Assembly: GCF_009827535.1 (NCBI RefSeq)
Contig: NZ_WTYN01000001.1
Coordinates: 992,001 to 1,056,000 of the forward strand
Length of the DNA stretch: 64,000 nt
Direction: 5' to 3'
Source of the DNA: Qipengyuania oceanensis
GTDB lineage: Bacteria; Pseudomonadota; Alphaproteobacteria; Sphingomonadales; Sphingomonadaceae
The notes beneath the pieces were generated by a model that saw only the letters and a list, made by a program, of their open reading frames with translations, was not told where the DNA came from and did no database searches. Each line of letters begins with the position of its first letter. The stretch's first letter is position 1. Positions 8,161 to 16,416 of this stretch are shown here, piece by piece. Position numbers and translations under genes: made by a program.

Positions 8161-9272
8161 AGCAGCTTGGGTTGGCCGCTTTCGAGGCGGTGGGTACAGC
8201 CGAGCGCCGCAGGATCGTCGCCATCTGAAAGCGCGGCCACCGTCCGCCAGCCGTCTGCGCGCAGGCGTTCCGCAACGCCCGCATCGTGGTCCAGCGGCAG
8301 AAACACCGACTTGCGCTTCTCGAGCGGCGGCAGCGCGCCAGCCGCCTCGACCAGCGGATCGAGATAGAGCGAAAAGCCCGTCGCCGGCTCGTCTGCCCCG
8401 CGGATGGCATAGGTGCCGCCGCGTCCCAGCGCGCCGCGCACACCATCGGCGTAGAGCGTGAAGCCGAACCAGCTCTGGTATTCGAAACCGTGCCGCTCGG
8501 TCGGGTCGAGCGTCACGCGGGCCTTGTCGCCCACGCTCGCCGCGATCTGCCGCAGGCCTTGAATGCGGCTCGCCAGCGCGCCGCCTGCATCGATTGCGGA
8601 CAGCTGTTCGATCGCGGTGTCGAACGCGCCGGTGGCATAGAGCAGCGGCAGGTATGCCTCGCCGCCAGCCGCGCGCAGCCCGCCCGCATCCTTCGTGTCG
8701 AGCTCGCGCCGAACGGCGGCAATGCGATCGTCCGGCAGGGGAAAGGCCTTGTCAGCCAAAGTATCGACGAGGTCCGGCAGCGTGAAGTCGACCGAGATGC
8801 CGCTCGCCCCGGCAGCGGCCAGCGCCTCGATCGCCAGGACTACGATTTCGGAAGCCGCGGCCACGGTATCGCTGCCGATCAGTTCGGCTCCCAGTTGCAG
8901 CTTCTGCCGCGCGGGATCGAGCTGGTCCGCCTTGATGCGTGCGACCTCGCCGCCGTAGCACAGGCGCAACGGCCTGGCGGTCTCGGCCATGCTGGTCGAG
9001 GCGATGCGCCCGACCTGCACGGTAATGTCCGAGCGCAGCGCCATCGTGCCGAGGCTCACCGGGTCCACGAAGCGGAACATGGTGCGTGGCTGCACCCCGT
9101 CCATCCGCTCCGCCATCGAGCGCTCGAACTCGACCAGCGGCGGACGTACGCGATCGTAGCCGCGCGCATCCATTGCAGCGAGCGCGCCGCGCATGGCCCG
9201 CGTGAGCAGGGCCGCTTCCCTGGGCAAGCGGTCCTGCAAACCTTCGGGCAGGAGATCGTCGGGCGGTGTCAT
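8157..9272 (-). CDS. hisZ: ATP phosphoribosyltransferase regulatory subunit
   Basis: The 371-residue protein is a histidyl-tRNA-synthetase-like subunit that partners with short-form HisG in the first step of histidine synthesis. The start MTPPDDLLPEG (9272) is chosen because the 38 residues before it in the open frame are not family-like. Motif 2-like FRFVDPVSLGTMALRSDIT (near residue 75) and YEYQ-like FEYQSWFGFTLYADG match HisZ. The anticodon-binding domain of true HisRS is absent, which separates the two. No hisG lies in the window. It sits 28 bp after serA and is probably in the same transcript as serC and serA. Confidence 0.93.
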   Translation of the reverse strand: MTPPDDLLPEGLQDRLPREAALLTRAMRGALAAMDARGYDRVRPPLVEFERSMAERMDGVQPRTMFRFVDPVSLGTMALRSDITVQVGRIASTSMAETARPLRLCYGGEVARIKADQLDPARQKLQLGAELIGSDTVAAASEIVVLAIEALAAAGASGISVDFTLPDLVDTLADKAFPLPDDRIAAVRRELDTKDAGGLRAAGGEAYLPLLYATGAFDTAIEQLSAIDAGGALASRIQGLRQIAASVGDKARVTLDPTERHGFEYQSWFGFTLYADGVRGALGRGGTYAIRGADEPATGFSLYLDPLVEAAGALPPLEKRKSVFLPLDHDAGVAERLRADGWRTVAALSDGDDPAALGCTHRLESGQPKLL

Positions 9273-9300
9273 CACGCGCGTGCCTGTGCCGCAGCCCGGC

Positions 9301-10887
9301 CTAGAAGGAAAGCGCCTTGACCACCTTGACCCCCTCGAGCTCGCACGCCTTGCGCTCGACCTCTGGCGGGATCGGCTGGTCGACACTCAGCAGCAGCACC
9401 GCTTCGCCCCCCGCCTCGCGACGGCCGAGGTGGAAGGTACCGATGTTGATGCCGTTCTCGCCCAGCAGGGTACCGATCCGGCCGATGAATCCGGGCGCAT
9501 CCTCGTTGACGATATAGAGCATGTGTCCGGCCAGCTCTGCCTCGATGCCGACGCCGAAGATCTCGACGAGGCGCGGTGCTTCGTTGCCGAACAGCGTGCC
9601 CGCGACCGAACGGTCCCCCTGGCTGGTCGCGACCGTCACGCGCAGCAGCGTGTGATAGACGCCCTCGCGATCGTGGCGCACTTCGCGCACGTCGAGACCG
9701 CGATCCTTCGCCATGTAGGGCGCGTTGACCATGTTCACGCTGTCCGAATAGCGGCGCATGAAACCGGCCAGCACGGCAGCGGTGATCGGCTTGCCCTGCA
9801 GATCGGCCGCAGCCCCTTCGCGCTCGATGCTGATCTGCGTCAGATTGCCGTGCGCCAGCTGGCTGACCAGCGAGCCCAGATTCTCCGCGAGCGCCATGTA
9901 GGGCCGCAGCTTGGGCGCTTCCTCGGCGCTCAGCGAAGGCATGTTGAGTGCATTCGTCACACCGCCGTTGACCAGGTAATCGGCCATCTGCTCGGCAACC
10001 TGGAGCGCGACATTGACCTGCGCCTCCGTGGTCGAGGCGCCGAGGTGCGGCGTGCAGATGAAGTTCTTGGTGCCGAACAGCGGATGGTCGGGCGCGGGCG
10101 GCTCGGTCTCGAACACGTCGAGCGCCGCACCCGCCACCTGGCCGCTTTCCAGCAGGTCCTTGAGCGCCGCCTCATCGACGAGGCCGCCGCGTGCGCAATT
10201 GACGATGCGCACACCGGGCTTGGCCGCTTCCATCCGCTCGCGGCTGAGGATGTTGCGGGTCTGGTCGGTCAGCGGCGTGTGCAGGCTGATGAAATCGGCC
10301 TTGCTCAGCAGCGTGTCCAGGTCCGCCTTCTCGACGCCGAGTTCGATCGCGCGATCTTCCGTCAGGAAGGGATCGTAGGCGACCACTTTCATGCGCAGGC
10401 CAAGAGCGCGGCTGGCGACGATCGAGCCGATGTTGCCCGCGCCGATCAGCCCCAGCGTCTTGCCGGTGACCTCGACGCCCATGAACGCGCTTTTGGGCCA
10501 TTTGCCGGCCTGCGTCTGATCGTTCGCCTCGGGGATTTGCCGCGCCAGCGCCATCATCAGCGCGATCGCATGTTCGGCGGTGGTGATCGAATTGCCAAAC
10601 GGCGTGTTCATCACGACCACGCCCTTGCTGCTGGCATAGGGAATGTCGACGTTGTCCACGCCGATCCCTGCGCGGCCGATCACCTTGAGATTGGTCGCAG
10701 CATCGATGATCTCGGCCGTAACTTTCGTCGACGACCGAATGGCGAGACCGTCGTAGTCGGCGATCCGGGCCTTCAGTTCTTCGGGGGTTTCGCCGGTTAT
10801 GACGTCGACGTCGCAGCCGCGCTCTTCGAAAATCTTTGCGGCATTGGGGTCCATCTTGTCGCTGATGAGGACTTTGGGTTTGCTCAT
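9301..10887 (-). CDS. serA: D-3-phosphoglycerate dehydrogenase (long form with ACT domain)
   Basis: A 528-residue enzyme oxidising 3-phosphoglycerate with NAD, the first step of serine synthesis. The start MSKPKVLIS (10887) has AGGAA upstream; the open frame runs further but is unlike the family. The Rossmann motif GAGNIGS is at residues 149-155. The catalytic set is Arg233 (NCARGG), Glu262 (FETEPP) and His281 (TPHLGAS). Residues from about 320 to 450 form the allosteric substrate-binding domain, and the end is an ACT domain (about 455-528) expected to bind serine for feedback control. It follows serC by 88 bp that contain a strong GC hairpin. Confidence 0.97.
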   Translation of the reverse strand: MSKPKVLISDKMDPNAAKIFEERGCDVDVITGETPEELKARIADYDGLAIRSSTKVTAEIIDAATNLKVIGRAGIGVDNVDIPYASSKGVVVMNTPFGNSITTAEHAIALMMALARQIPEANDQTQAGKWPKSAFMGVEVTGKTLGLIGAGNIGSIVASRALGLRMKVVAYDPFLTEDRAIELGVEKADLDTLLSKADFISLHTPLTDQTRNILSRERMEAAKPGVRIVNCARGGLVDEAALKDLLESGQVAGAALDVFETEPPAPDHPLFGTKNFICTPHLGASTTEAQVNVALQVAEQMADYLVNGGVTNALNMPSLSAEEAPKLRPYMALAENLGSLVSQLAHGNLTQISIEREGAAADLQGKPITAAVLAGFMRRYSDSVNMVNAPYMAKDRGLDVREVRHDREGVYHTLLRVTVATSQGDRSVAGTLFGNEAPRLVEIFGVGIEAELAGHMLYIVNEDAPGFIGRIGTLLGENGINIGTFHLGRREAGGEAVLLLSVDQPIPPEVERKACELEGVKVVKALSF

Positions 10888-10945
10888 GACGGAATATTCC
10901 TGTCGTTCTTCCGGCTTTGCGCCGAGGCATTGATAGGGGAGAGGC

Positions 10946-10968
10946 GGCGGCCCGATGCGCGGGCCGCC
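10946..10968 (-). other. Perfect 8-bp GC hairpin between serC and serA
   Basis: Arms GGCGGCCC (10946-10953) and GGGCCGCC (10961-10968) pair perfectly around a 7-nt loop. It begins 8 bp beyond the serC stop in the transcript direction. No T-run follows, so it is not a clear terminator. It could protect the serC mRNA end or lower read-through into serA. Confidence 0.55.
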
Positions 10969-10975
10969 AGCCGGA

Positions 10976-12133
10976 TCAGCCGTTCTTGACGGTCTCGTAG
11001 GCCCATTCGATCCACGGCAGGAGACGCTTGAGGTCGTCCTGCTCGACCGTGCCGCCGCACCAGATGCGCAGGGACGGGGGCGCATCGCGATAACCGTTGA
11101 AGTCGTAACCCACGTCACGATCTTCGAGCAGCTTCACGATCTTCTTGGGAACGCCTGCCTTGTCCTCGTCGGAAAGGCTGTCGTACCAGTCGCCCTGGAA
11201 GACGAAGCATACGCCCGTGTTCGTCTGCTTGGCAGGGTCGGAGACCATGTTGCGCAGCCACGGGGTCGCCTCGATCCAGTCTTTCACGATCTTCGCATTG
11301 GCATCGGCGCGTTCGAACATCGCCTTGCGACCGCCCATCGCCTGCGCCCATTCGAGCGCCTCGATGTAATCTTCGGTCGCCAGCATCGACGGCGTGTTGA
11401 TCGTCTCGCCGCGGAAGATCCCTTCGTTGATCTTGCCGCCCTTCTTCATGCGGAAGAGCTTGGGCAGCGGCCATTCGGGATCGTATTCCTCGATCCGCTG
11501 CACCGCCTTGGGGCTGAGGATCAGCATGCCGTGCTGGGCTTCGCTGCCCATCACCTTCTGCCAGCTATAAGTCGTGGCATCGAGCTTGGCCCAGTCCATC
11601 TCCATCGCGAAGACGGCGCTGGTGGCATCGTTGATGGTCACGCCTTCGCGCCCTTCGGCCAGCCAGTCTGTGTTCGGGATTTTCGCACCGCTCGTCGTGC
11701 CGTTCCAAGTGAAGACGACGTCGTTGTCCTGCGGGATCGACGCGAGATCGGGAATTTCGCCGTAATCGGCATCCAGCGCGGTCAACTGCGGCAGCTTGAG
11801 CTGCTTCACCGCATCCTGGATCCAGACGTTGCCGAAGCTTTCCCAGGCCGCGACGGTCGCAGGGCGATCGGGGCGCAGCATCGTCCACATCGCGCATTCC
11901 AGCGCACCGGTGTCCGACGCGGGCATGATGCCGACGAGGTAGTCGTCCGGCACGCCAAGCATCTCCTTCGACAGGTCGATGGCATATTTCAGCCGCGACT
12001 TGCCGAGGGCGCTGCGGTGCGAGCGTCCAAGCGATTCGGTCTTGAGATTGGAGGCGGACCAGCCCTTGTGCTTGGCAGTCGGTCCGGACGAAAAGAAAGG
12101 CCGCTCAGGCTTGAGCGTCGGTTCGGCAGTCAT
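10976..12133 (-). CDS. serC: Phosphoserine aminotransferase (alphaproteobacterial type)
   Basis: A 385-residue PLP enzyme making phosphoserine from 3-phosphohydroxypyruvate and glutamate, the second serine step. The start MTAEPTLKP at 12133 follows AAGGAGAG by 5 nt. The PLP-lysine is Lys193 in SWQKVMGSEAQHG. FTWNGTTSGA (141-150) and INDATSAVFAMEMDW lie around the cofactor phosphate and ring. The length and the SSGPTAKHKGW opening match the group of SerC found in alphaproteobacteria rather than the E. coli type. It leads a serC-serA-hisZ run. Its leader can pair over the ribosome site (see 12134-12212). Confidence 0.96.
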   Translation of the reverse strand: MTAEPTLKPERPFFSSGPTAKHKGWSASNLKTESLGRSHRSALGKSRLKYAIDLSKEMLGVPDDYLVGIMPASDTGALECAMWTMLRPDRPATVAAWESFGNVWIQDAVKQLKLPQLTALDADYGEIPDLASIPQDNDVVFTWNGTTSGAKIPNTDWLAEGREGVTINDATSAVFAMEMDWAKLDATTYSWQKVMGSEAQHGMLILSPKAVQRIEEYDPEWPLPKLFRMKKGGKINEGIFRGETINTPSMLATEDYIEALEWAQAMGGRKAMFERADANAKIVKDWIEATPWLRNMVSDPAKQTNTGVCFVFQGDWYDSLSDEDKAGVPKKIVKLLEDRDVGYDFNGYRDAPPSLRIWCGGTVEQDDLKRLLPWIEWAYETVKNG

Positions 12134-12212
12134 GTATTCTCTCCTTGCAGAGAGCTCGCGCGGCGTTGGGACCGCGTGGCCCGTCGGCGGCTCTAGGCGT
12201 GGCAGGATTATA
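12134..12212 (-). promoter_or_regulatory. Structured serC leader, candidate serC RNA motif, with promoter-like TATAAT
   Basis: Read on the minus strand, TTGACT and TATAAT overlap at 12217-12207; TATAAT (12212-12207) could be a -10 box with a weak -35. The leader then has a hairpin with a bulged base (12182-12168, GGGCC against GGTCCC) and a second hairpin CTCTC/GAGAG (12154-12150 with 12143-12139) whose 3' arm is part of the serC ribosome site. AGAGC (12194-12190) can instead pair with GCTCT (12155-12151), which would free the site. A conserved serC RNA motif is known upstream of serC in alphaproteobacteria; whether this one matches it is inference. Confidence 0.5.
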
Positions 12213-12297
12213 GTCAAGCGCGATGATGCGCCGGTTCGACGACCAAACGGGCGGCAGGCTCGACCGGTTCCTCTCGCCAACCCGCAATCAAGGCACT

Positions 12298-13455
12298 ATG
12301 GCGCAGCGCATGAAGACCGCCGAGCTTCGGATCGCCCTCTTCAGTGGCAATTACAACATCACCGTCGATGGGGCGAACAAGGCGCTCAATCGGCTGATGG
12401 AGTTCATGTTGCGCAAGGGGGCGGCGGTGCGGGTATATGCGCCGCAAGTCGCCGATCCGGCGTTCGCGCCGACCGGCGAGCTCGTCGGCGTGCCGAGCGT
12501 GGCGATCCCCACCCGGAGCGAGTATCGCTTCCCGCTCGGCCTGTCGGCAGCCAATCGGGCCGACCTGGAAAGCTTCGCGCCCAACATCGTCCACATCGCC
12601 TCGCCCGACATTACCGCGCACCGGGCGGTAAGCTGGGCGCGCGCGAAGGACATACCGGTATTGGCGAGCGTCCATACCCGCTTCGAAACCTATCCGCGCT
12701 ATTACAACCTCGGCTTCACCGAACCCCTCATCGAGAGCGGGCTGCGCCGCCTCTATCGCCGGTGCGACGCGCTCGTCACGCCGAGCCAGTCGATGGTCGA
12801 CGTGCTGCGCGAGCAGGGCATGAACCGGGATATCTCGATCTGGTCGCGCGGTGTCGATCGCGGTGTCTTCTCCTCCGACCGGCGGGACCTCGAATGGCGC
12901 CGCTCGCTGGGCATCGCCGATAGCGATGTCGCCATCGTGTTCCTGGGGCGGCTGGTGATGGAGAAGGGGCTGGACGTCTTTGCCGAGAGCATCGTCGCCC
13001 TGCGCCGCAGCCAGATGCCGCACAAGGTGCTGGTGATCGGCGACGGTCCGGCGCGAAAGTGGTTCGAACAGAACCTGCCCGGCGGCATCTTTGCCGGTTT
13101 CCAGTCAGGCCCGGACCTCGGCCGCGCCCTCGCCAGCGGGGACGTATTCTTCAACCCTTCCATCACCGAGACCTTCGGCAACGTCACTCTCGAAGCGATG
13201 GCCTGCGGCTTGCCGGTGGTGGCGGCAGGCGCGACCGGGAGCACCAGCCTGGTCGAGGACGGCGTGACCGGAACACTCGTCGGCACGCTCGATCCAAAGG
13301 CCTTCGCCGATGCGCTGGCGCCCTATTGCACAGACCCCGCCCTGCGCGAGCGTCACGGGGCGGCAGGCGAAACGCGCAGCAGGCAGTACGACTGGGATTC
13401 GATCAACCAGGCAGTGGCGGACACCTATACCCGGCTGGTCGAAGCGCGCCGCTGA
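12298..13455 (+). CDS. Glycosyltransferase family 4 (GT-B fold)
   Basis: A 385-residue cytoplasmic or membrane-surface glycosyltransferase. The start ATG at 12298 has AAGG just upstream; earlier in-frame starts add residues unlike the family. The N-terminal domain opens with FSGNYNITVDGANKAL, the acceptor-side pattern of MgtA/SqdX-like enzymes. The C-terminal donor domain has FLGRLVMEKGLD and ETFGNVTLE, the EX7E motif of retaining GT4 enzymes that bind nucleotide-sugars. Relatives transfer mannose, glucose or sulfoquinovose to lipids. The exact sugar is not readable. It diverges from serC and ends 1 bp from the converging membrane-protein gene. Confidence 0.92.
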   Translation: MAQRMKTAELRIALFSGNYNITVDGANKALNRLMEFMLRKGAAVRVYAPQVADPAFAPTGELVGVPSVAIPTRSEYRFPLGLSAANRADLESFAPNIVHIASPDITAHRAVSWARAKDIPVLASVHTRFETYPRYYNLGFTEPLIESGLRRLYRRCDALVTPSQSMVDVLREQGMNRDISIWSRGVDRGVFSSDRRDLEWRRSLGIADSDVAIVFLGRLVMEKGLDVFAESIVALRRSQMPHKVLVIGDGPARKWFEQNLPGGIFAGFQSGPDLGRALASGDVFFNPSITETFGNVTLEAMACGLPVVAAGATGSTSLVEDGVTGTLVGTLDPKAFADALAPYCTDPALRERHGAAGETRSRQYDWDSINQAVADTYTRLVEARR

Positions 13456-13456
13456 C

Positions 13457-13888
13457 CTAGCGCAGCACGCCTGCTCGGCGTTGGCGAGCCGCGTAATAGA
13501 GCAGCAGGATCTGCACCGCCCAGATGACCGCGTTGAACAAGTGCACACCGGGCATGTCGATGCTTGCAGGCCATGGCTGGGTGTACTGAACGACCGTCAC
13601 CACTGCGAGGCCCACCAGCGAAATCGCCGCCGCCGGAATTGCGAAGCGGCTGCGCAGCAGGAGCAGGACGCTGGCGGCGAAGGCTCCCCAGACACCGAGC
13701 GCCCAGAAAAAGACCTGCCATGCCGGGAAGTTCATGAAATACTCGCGGGCGTCCGCTTCGAAACCTGCCAGGTAGCTGTCCGGGAAGGCATGGGTTCCGA
13801 CATAGTCGACCACGCCCCCAAGGTTGAACAGCAAGGTCACGATACCCACTGCCCAAAGGTGCCACGGCGCTTTCACTGATTTGCTCAT
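13457..13888 (-). CDS. Small four-helix membrane protein of unknown function
   Basis: A 143-residue protein from ATG 13888, preceded by GGGGGAGA. Four hydrophobic segments are visible: about residues 9-28, 57-75, 80-98 and 115-133, with a basic C-terminus (AARQRRAG) probably on the cytoplasmic side. The loop between the first two contains several acidic and aromatic residues. I do not recognise a named family with confidence; sphingomonad genomes carry similar short integral membrane proteins annotated as hypothetical. It converges on the glycosyltransferase with 1 bp between stops and diverges from rarA over 103 bp. Confidence 0.8.
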   Translation of the reverse strand: MSKSVKAPWHLWAVGIVTLLFNLGGVVDYVGTHAFPDSYLAGFEADAREYFMNFPAWQVFFWALGVWGAFAASVLLLLRSRFAIPAAAISLVGLAVVTVVQYTQPWPASIDMPGVHLFNAVIWAVQILLLYYAARQRRAGVLR

Positions 13889-13991
13889 TGCACGTCTCCC
13901 CCGATCCACGATCGTCGCGCAACCCTTCGCGGATCATAACCGTGTCGGCGGTGATGGCAAATCGGGATGCGAGCACTTATCTTGGCCGGCG

Positions 13992-15320
13992 ATGCCCGAT
14001 CTGTTTGCCGAAGACCCTCCTCAACCCGGCCGCGAGCGCCTGCGCGAAGATGCCCCGCTGGCCGACCGGCTTCGTCCGCGCGCGCTCGGCGAGGTCGTCG
14101 GCCAGGAACATCTGACCGGCCCGGAAGGGGCGATCGGACGGATGGTGGCCGCAGGCAAACTCTCCAGCATGATCCTGTGGGGTCCGCCCGGCACGGGCAA
14201 GACCAGCATCGCGCGCCTGCTCGCCGATGCCGTGGGAATGCGGTTCGAGGCGGTCAGCGCGGTCTTTTCAGGCGTCGCGGACCTCAAGAAAGCCTTTGCC
14301 GCGGCCGACAGGGCTGCCGAAGCCGGTCAACGCACGCTGCTGTTCGTCGACGAGATTCACCGCTTTAATCGCGCACAGCAGGACGGTTTTCTGCCATTCG
14401 TGGAGCGCGGGACGGTGACGCTCGTCGGCGCGACGACCGAGAACCCCAGCTTCGAACTGAACGCCGCGTTGCTCAGCCGCGCGCAGGTTCTGATCCTCCA
14501 CCGGCTCGATGCGGCCGCGCTCGGACAATTGCTCGACAAAGCCGAGGAACTCGAAGGCCCCCTGCCCCTGACGGACACCGCGCGCGAGGCTCTCGTAGCC
14601 AGCGCGGATGGCGACGGGCGTTTCCTGCTCAACCAGGCCGAAACGCTTTACGCCGCGCAGATCGGTGTCGATGGTTCCGGGCCGCTCGATCCCGAGGGGC
14701 TGGGCAAGTTCCTGCAGCGCCGCGTCGCGGTCTACGACAAGGATCGCGAGGGCCACTACAATCTCATCAGCGCGCTGCATAAATCGGTTCGCGGCTCGGA
14801 CCCGCAGGCAGCCCTGTACTATCTCGCGCGGATGATGGTCGCCGGCGAGGAGCCGCTCTATCTCCTGCGCCGGCTGGTGCGCATGGCGGTCGAGGACATC
14901 GGCCTTGCCGATCCCAATGCGCTGACCCAGTGCCTCGCGGCCAAGGACGCCTACGAATTCCTGGGCTCTCCCGAGGGCGAACTCGCGATCGCGCAGGCCT
15001 GCATCTACCTTGCCACCGCACCCAAATCGGTCGCCGCGTACAAGGCGCAGAAGGCCGCGTGGCGCAGCGCGAAGGAAACCGGCAGCCTGATGCCGCCGAT
15101 GAACATCGTCAACGCGCCGACGAAGCTGATGAAGGATGTGGGGTACGGCAAGGGTTACCAGTACGACCCCGATGTGGCCGACGGTTTTTCCGGTGCCAAC
15201 TACTGGCCCGACGAGATGGAGCCGCAGACCTACTACCAGCCGGTCGAGCGCGGATTTGAGCGCGAGATAGCTAAACGCCTCGATTATTGGGACAAGCTGC
15301 GGCGCGAGAAGCAGGGTTGA
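13992..15320 (+). CDS. rarA: Replication-associated recombination protein A (AAA+ ATPase)
   Basis: The 442-residue protein belongs to the RarA/MgsA/WRNIP1 family, which acts at stalled replication forks with single-strand binding protein. The start MPDLFAEDPP (13992) fits the family. Walker A GPPGTGKT is at residues 64-71 and Walker B LLFVDE at 116-121, with sensor-1 ATTENPSFELN. The C-terminal tetramerisation region includes the conserved GYGKGYQYDPD and a final EFExEIAKRL-like helix. Its stop overlaps a TTG start of the next gene by 4 nt (TTGA), suggesting coupled translation. Confidence 0.96.
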   Translation: MPDLFAEDPPQPGRERLREDAPLADRLRPRALGEVVGQEHLTGPEGAIGRMVAAGKLSSMILWGPPGTGKTSIARLLADAVGMRFEAVSAVFSGVADLKKAFAAADRAAEAGQRTLLFVDEIHRFNRAQQDGFLPFVERGTVTLVGATTENPSFELNAALLSRAQVLILHRLDAAALGQLLDKAEELEGPLPLTDTAREALVASADGDGRFLLNQAETLYAAQIGVDGSGPLDPEGLGKFLQRRVAVYDKDREGHYNLISALHKSVRGSDPQAALYYLARMMVAGEEPLYLLRRLVRMAVEDIGLADPNALTQCLAAKDAYEFLGSPEGELAIAQACIYLATAPKSVAAYKAQKAAWRSAKETGSLMPPMNIVNAPTKLMKDVGYGKGYQYDPDVADGFSGANYWPDEMEPQTYYQPVERGFEREIAKRLDYWDKLRREKQG

Positions 15321-16207
15321 AGCCGGGGCGTTTCCGCCACTTTCTCGCGATCGACTGGTCGGGCGCCGCAGGCGAACGGCACAAGGGAATCGCGATGGCG
15401 CTGGCCGATGCGGGGGGCGGCCCGCCGGTGCTGGTCGATCCGCCGAAGCGCGGCTGGTCGCGTAGCGAGATCCTCGCCCTCCTTCGTGACGATCTTCCGC
15501 CCGAAACGCTGGTCGGCATGGATCTCGGCATCGCGCTGCCGCATGCAGATTGCGGCGCGTACTTTCCCGAAAGCGACGTCCTGCTGCCGGACGCGCCCGC
15601 GCTGTGGGCGCTGATCGACGATATCTGCGAAGCGGACGAGCATCTCGCGGCGAGCGCCTTCACCGACCACTGCGATTACGCTCCCTATTTCCGCCGCCAC
15701 GGCGGCCGACAGGGCGAGCATTTCGGGTGTGACGGGGCTGCGCATGGCCGCGGCCGTTTTCGCGTCACCGAGCACGCGCAGTCCCGGCAGGGTTGCAAGC
15801 CCTATTCGAACTTCAATCTGGTCGGCGCGGCACAGGTCGGCAAATCGAGCCTCACGGGGATGCGGATGCTCAACCGCTTGCGCGGCCGTTTGCCAGTCTG
15901 GCCGATCGACCCGCTGCCGACGCAGGGCTCGGTCGTGGTCGAGATCTACACCACGCTCGCCGCGATGGAGGCCGGGCGCAGTGCCGGCCGTGCGAAGATG
16001 CGAAACGTCGCAGAACTGAACGACGCGCTGGCAGCGCTCGGCTCCCCGATCGTCAAAGGCGATGGGGCGATCGACGATCACTCGTCCGATGCGCTGCTGA
16101 CCGCTGCCTGGTTACGAGTGGTCGCGCACGAGCCGCAGCGCTGGGCGCCGCAGGGCCTCACACCGCAGGTCGCACGCACGGAAGGGTGGACTTTCGGCGC
16201 GTTCTGA
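15317..16207 (+). CDS. Unknown protein, possibly RNase H-like fold (DUF429-like)
   Basis: A 296-residue protein. I place the start at TTG 15317, inside the rarA stop (TTGA), with GAGAAG 6 nt upstream; a TTG at 15287 would add ten unlikely residues. FLAIDWSGA near the start and LVGMDLGIALPH near residue 68 place acidic residues on predicted beta-strands, and DGAIDDHSSDALLTAAW near the C-terminus adds a further Asp cluster. This spacing resembles RNase H-fold nuclease relatives such as DUF429, but the match is by eye and weak. Coupling to rarA hints at DNA maintenance; this is inference. tRNA-Thr follows. Confidence 0.72.
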   Translation: MKPGRFRHFLAIDWSGAAGERHKGIAMALADAGGGPPVLVDPPKRGWSRSEILALLRDDLPPETLVGMDLGIALPHADCGAYFPESDVLLPDAPALWALIDDICEADEHLAASAFTDHCDYAPYFRRHGGRQGEHFGCDGAAHGRGRFRVTEHAQSRQGCKPYSNFNLVGAAQVGKSSLTGMRMLNRLRGRLPVWPIDPLPTQGSVVVEIYTTLAAMEAGRSAGRAKMRNVAELNDALAALGSPIVKGDGAIDDHSSDALLTAAWLRVVAHEPQRWAPQGLTPQVARTEGWTFGAF

Positions 16208-16257
16208 ACGAAGGGGCTGGCCGCCTCGATGACGTTCGGCATCGGGGCCGAGGGAAT

Positions 16258-16333
16258 GCCGGTTTAGCTCAGTTGGTAGAGCAGTTGATTTGTAATCATC
16301 AGGCCGGGGGTTCGAATCCTCCAACCGGCACCA
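16258..16333 (+). tRNA. tRNA-Thr (anticodon UGU), CCA encoded
   Basis: A 76-nt cloverleaf. Acceptor GCCGGTT (16258-16264) pairs with AACCGGC (16323-16329), discriminator A16330, and CCA 16331-16333. The D-arm GCTC/GAGC and the T-arm around GGTTCGAATCC are intact. The anticodon loop TTTGTAA reads TGT, for threonine. The anticodon stem has one T-T mismatch at the second pair. Confidence 0.97.
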
Positions 16334-16416
16334 CCTTTCCGACTATTCGCACCCTCGCCAAGCGGACTGCTGCTGTGTAACCGTTCCCTTCAAGGGACCG
16401 CGCGACGGGAGGACGC

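Noticed and set aside
8157-9272. Histidyl-tRNA synthetase for the gene called hisZ
   Set aside because: Length is 371 residues, the anticodon-binding domain is missing and synthetase motif details diverge.
9193-10989. Long plus-strand open frame (598 codons) across hisZ and serA
   Set aside because: It is antisense to two clearly recognised genes, lacks any family motif, and is Arg/Ala-rich in the way of high-GC shadow frames.
12223-12297. N-terminal extension of the glycosyltransferase from an ATG at 12226 or upstream
   Set aside because: The extra residues overlap the serC promoter area and do not look like the family; the ATG at 12298 has a ribosome site.
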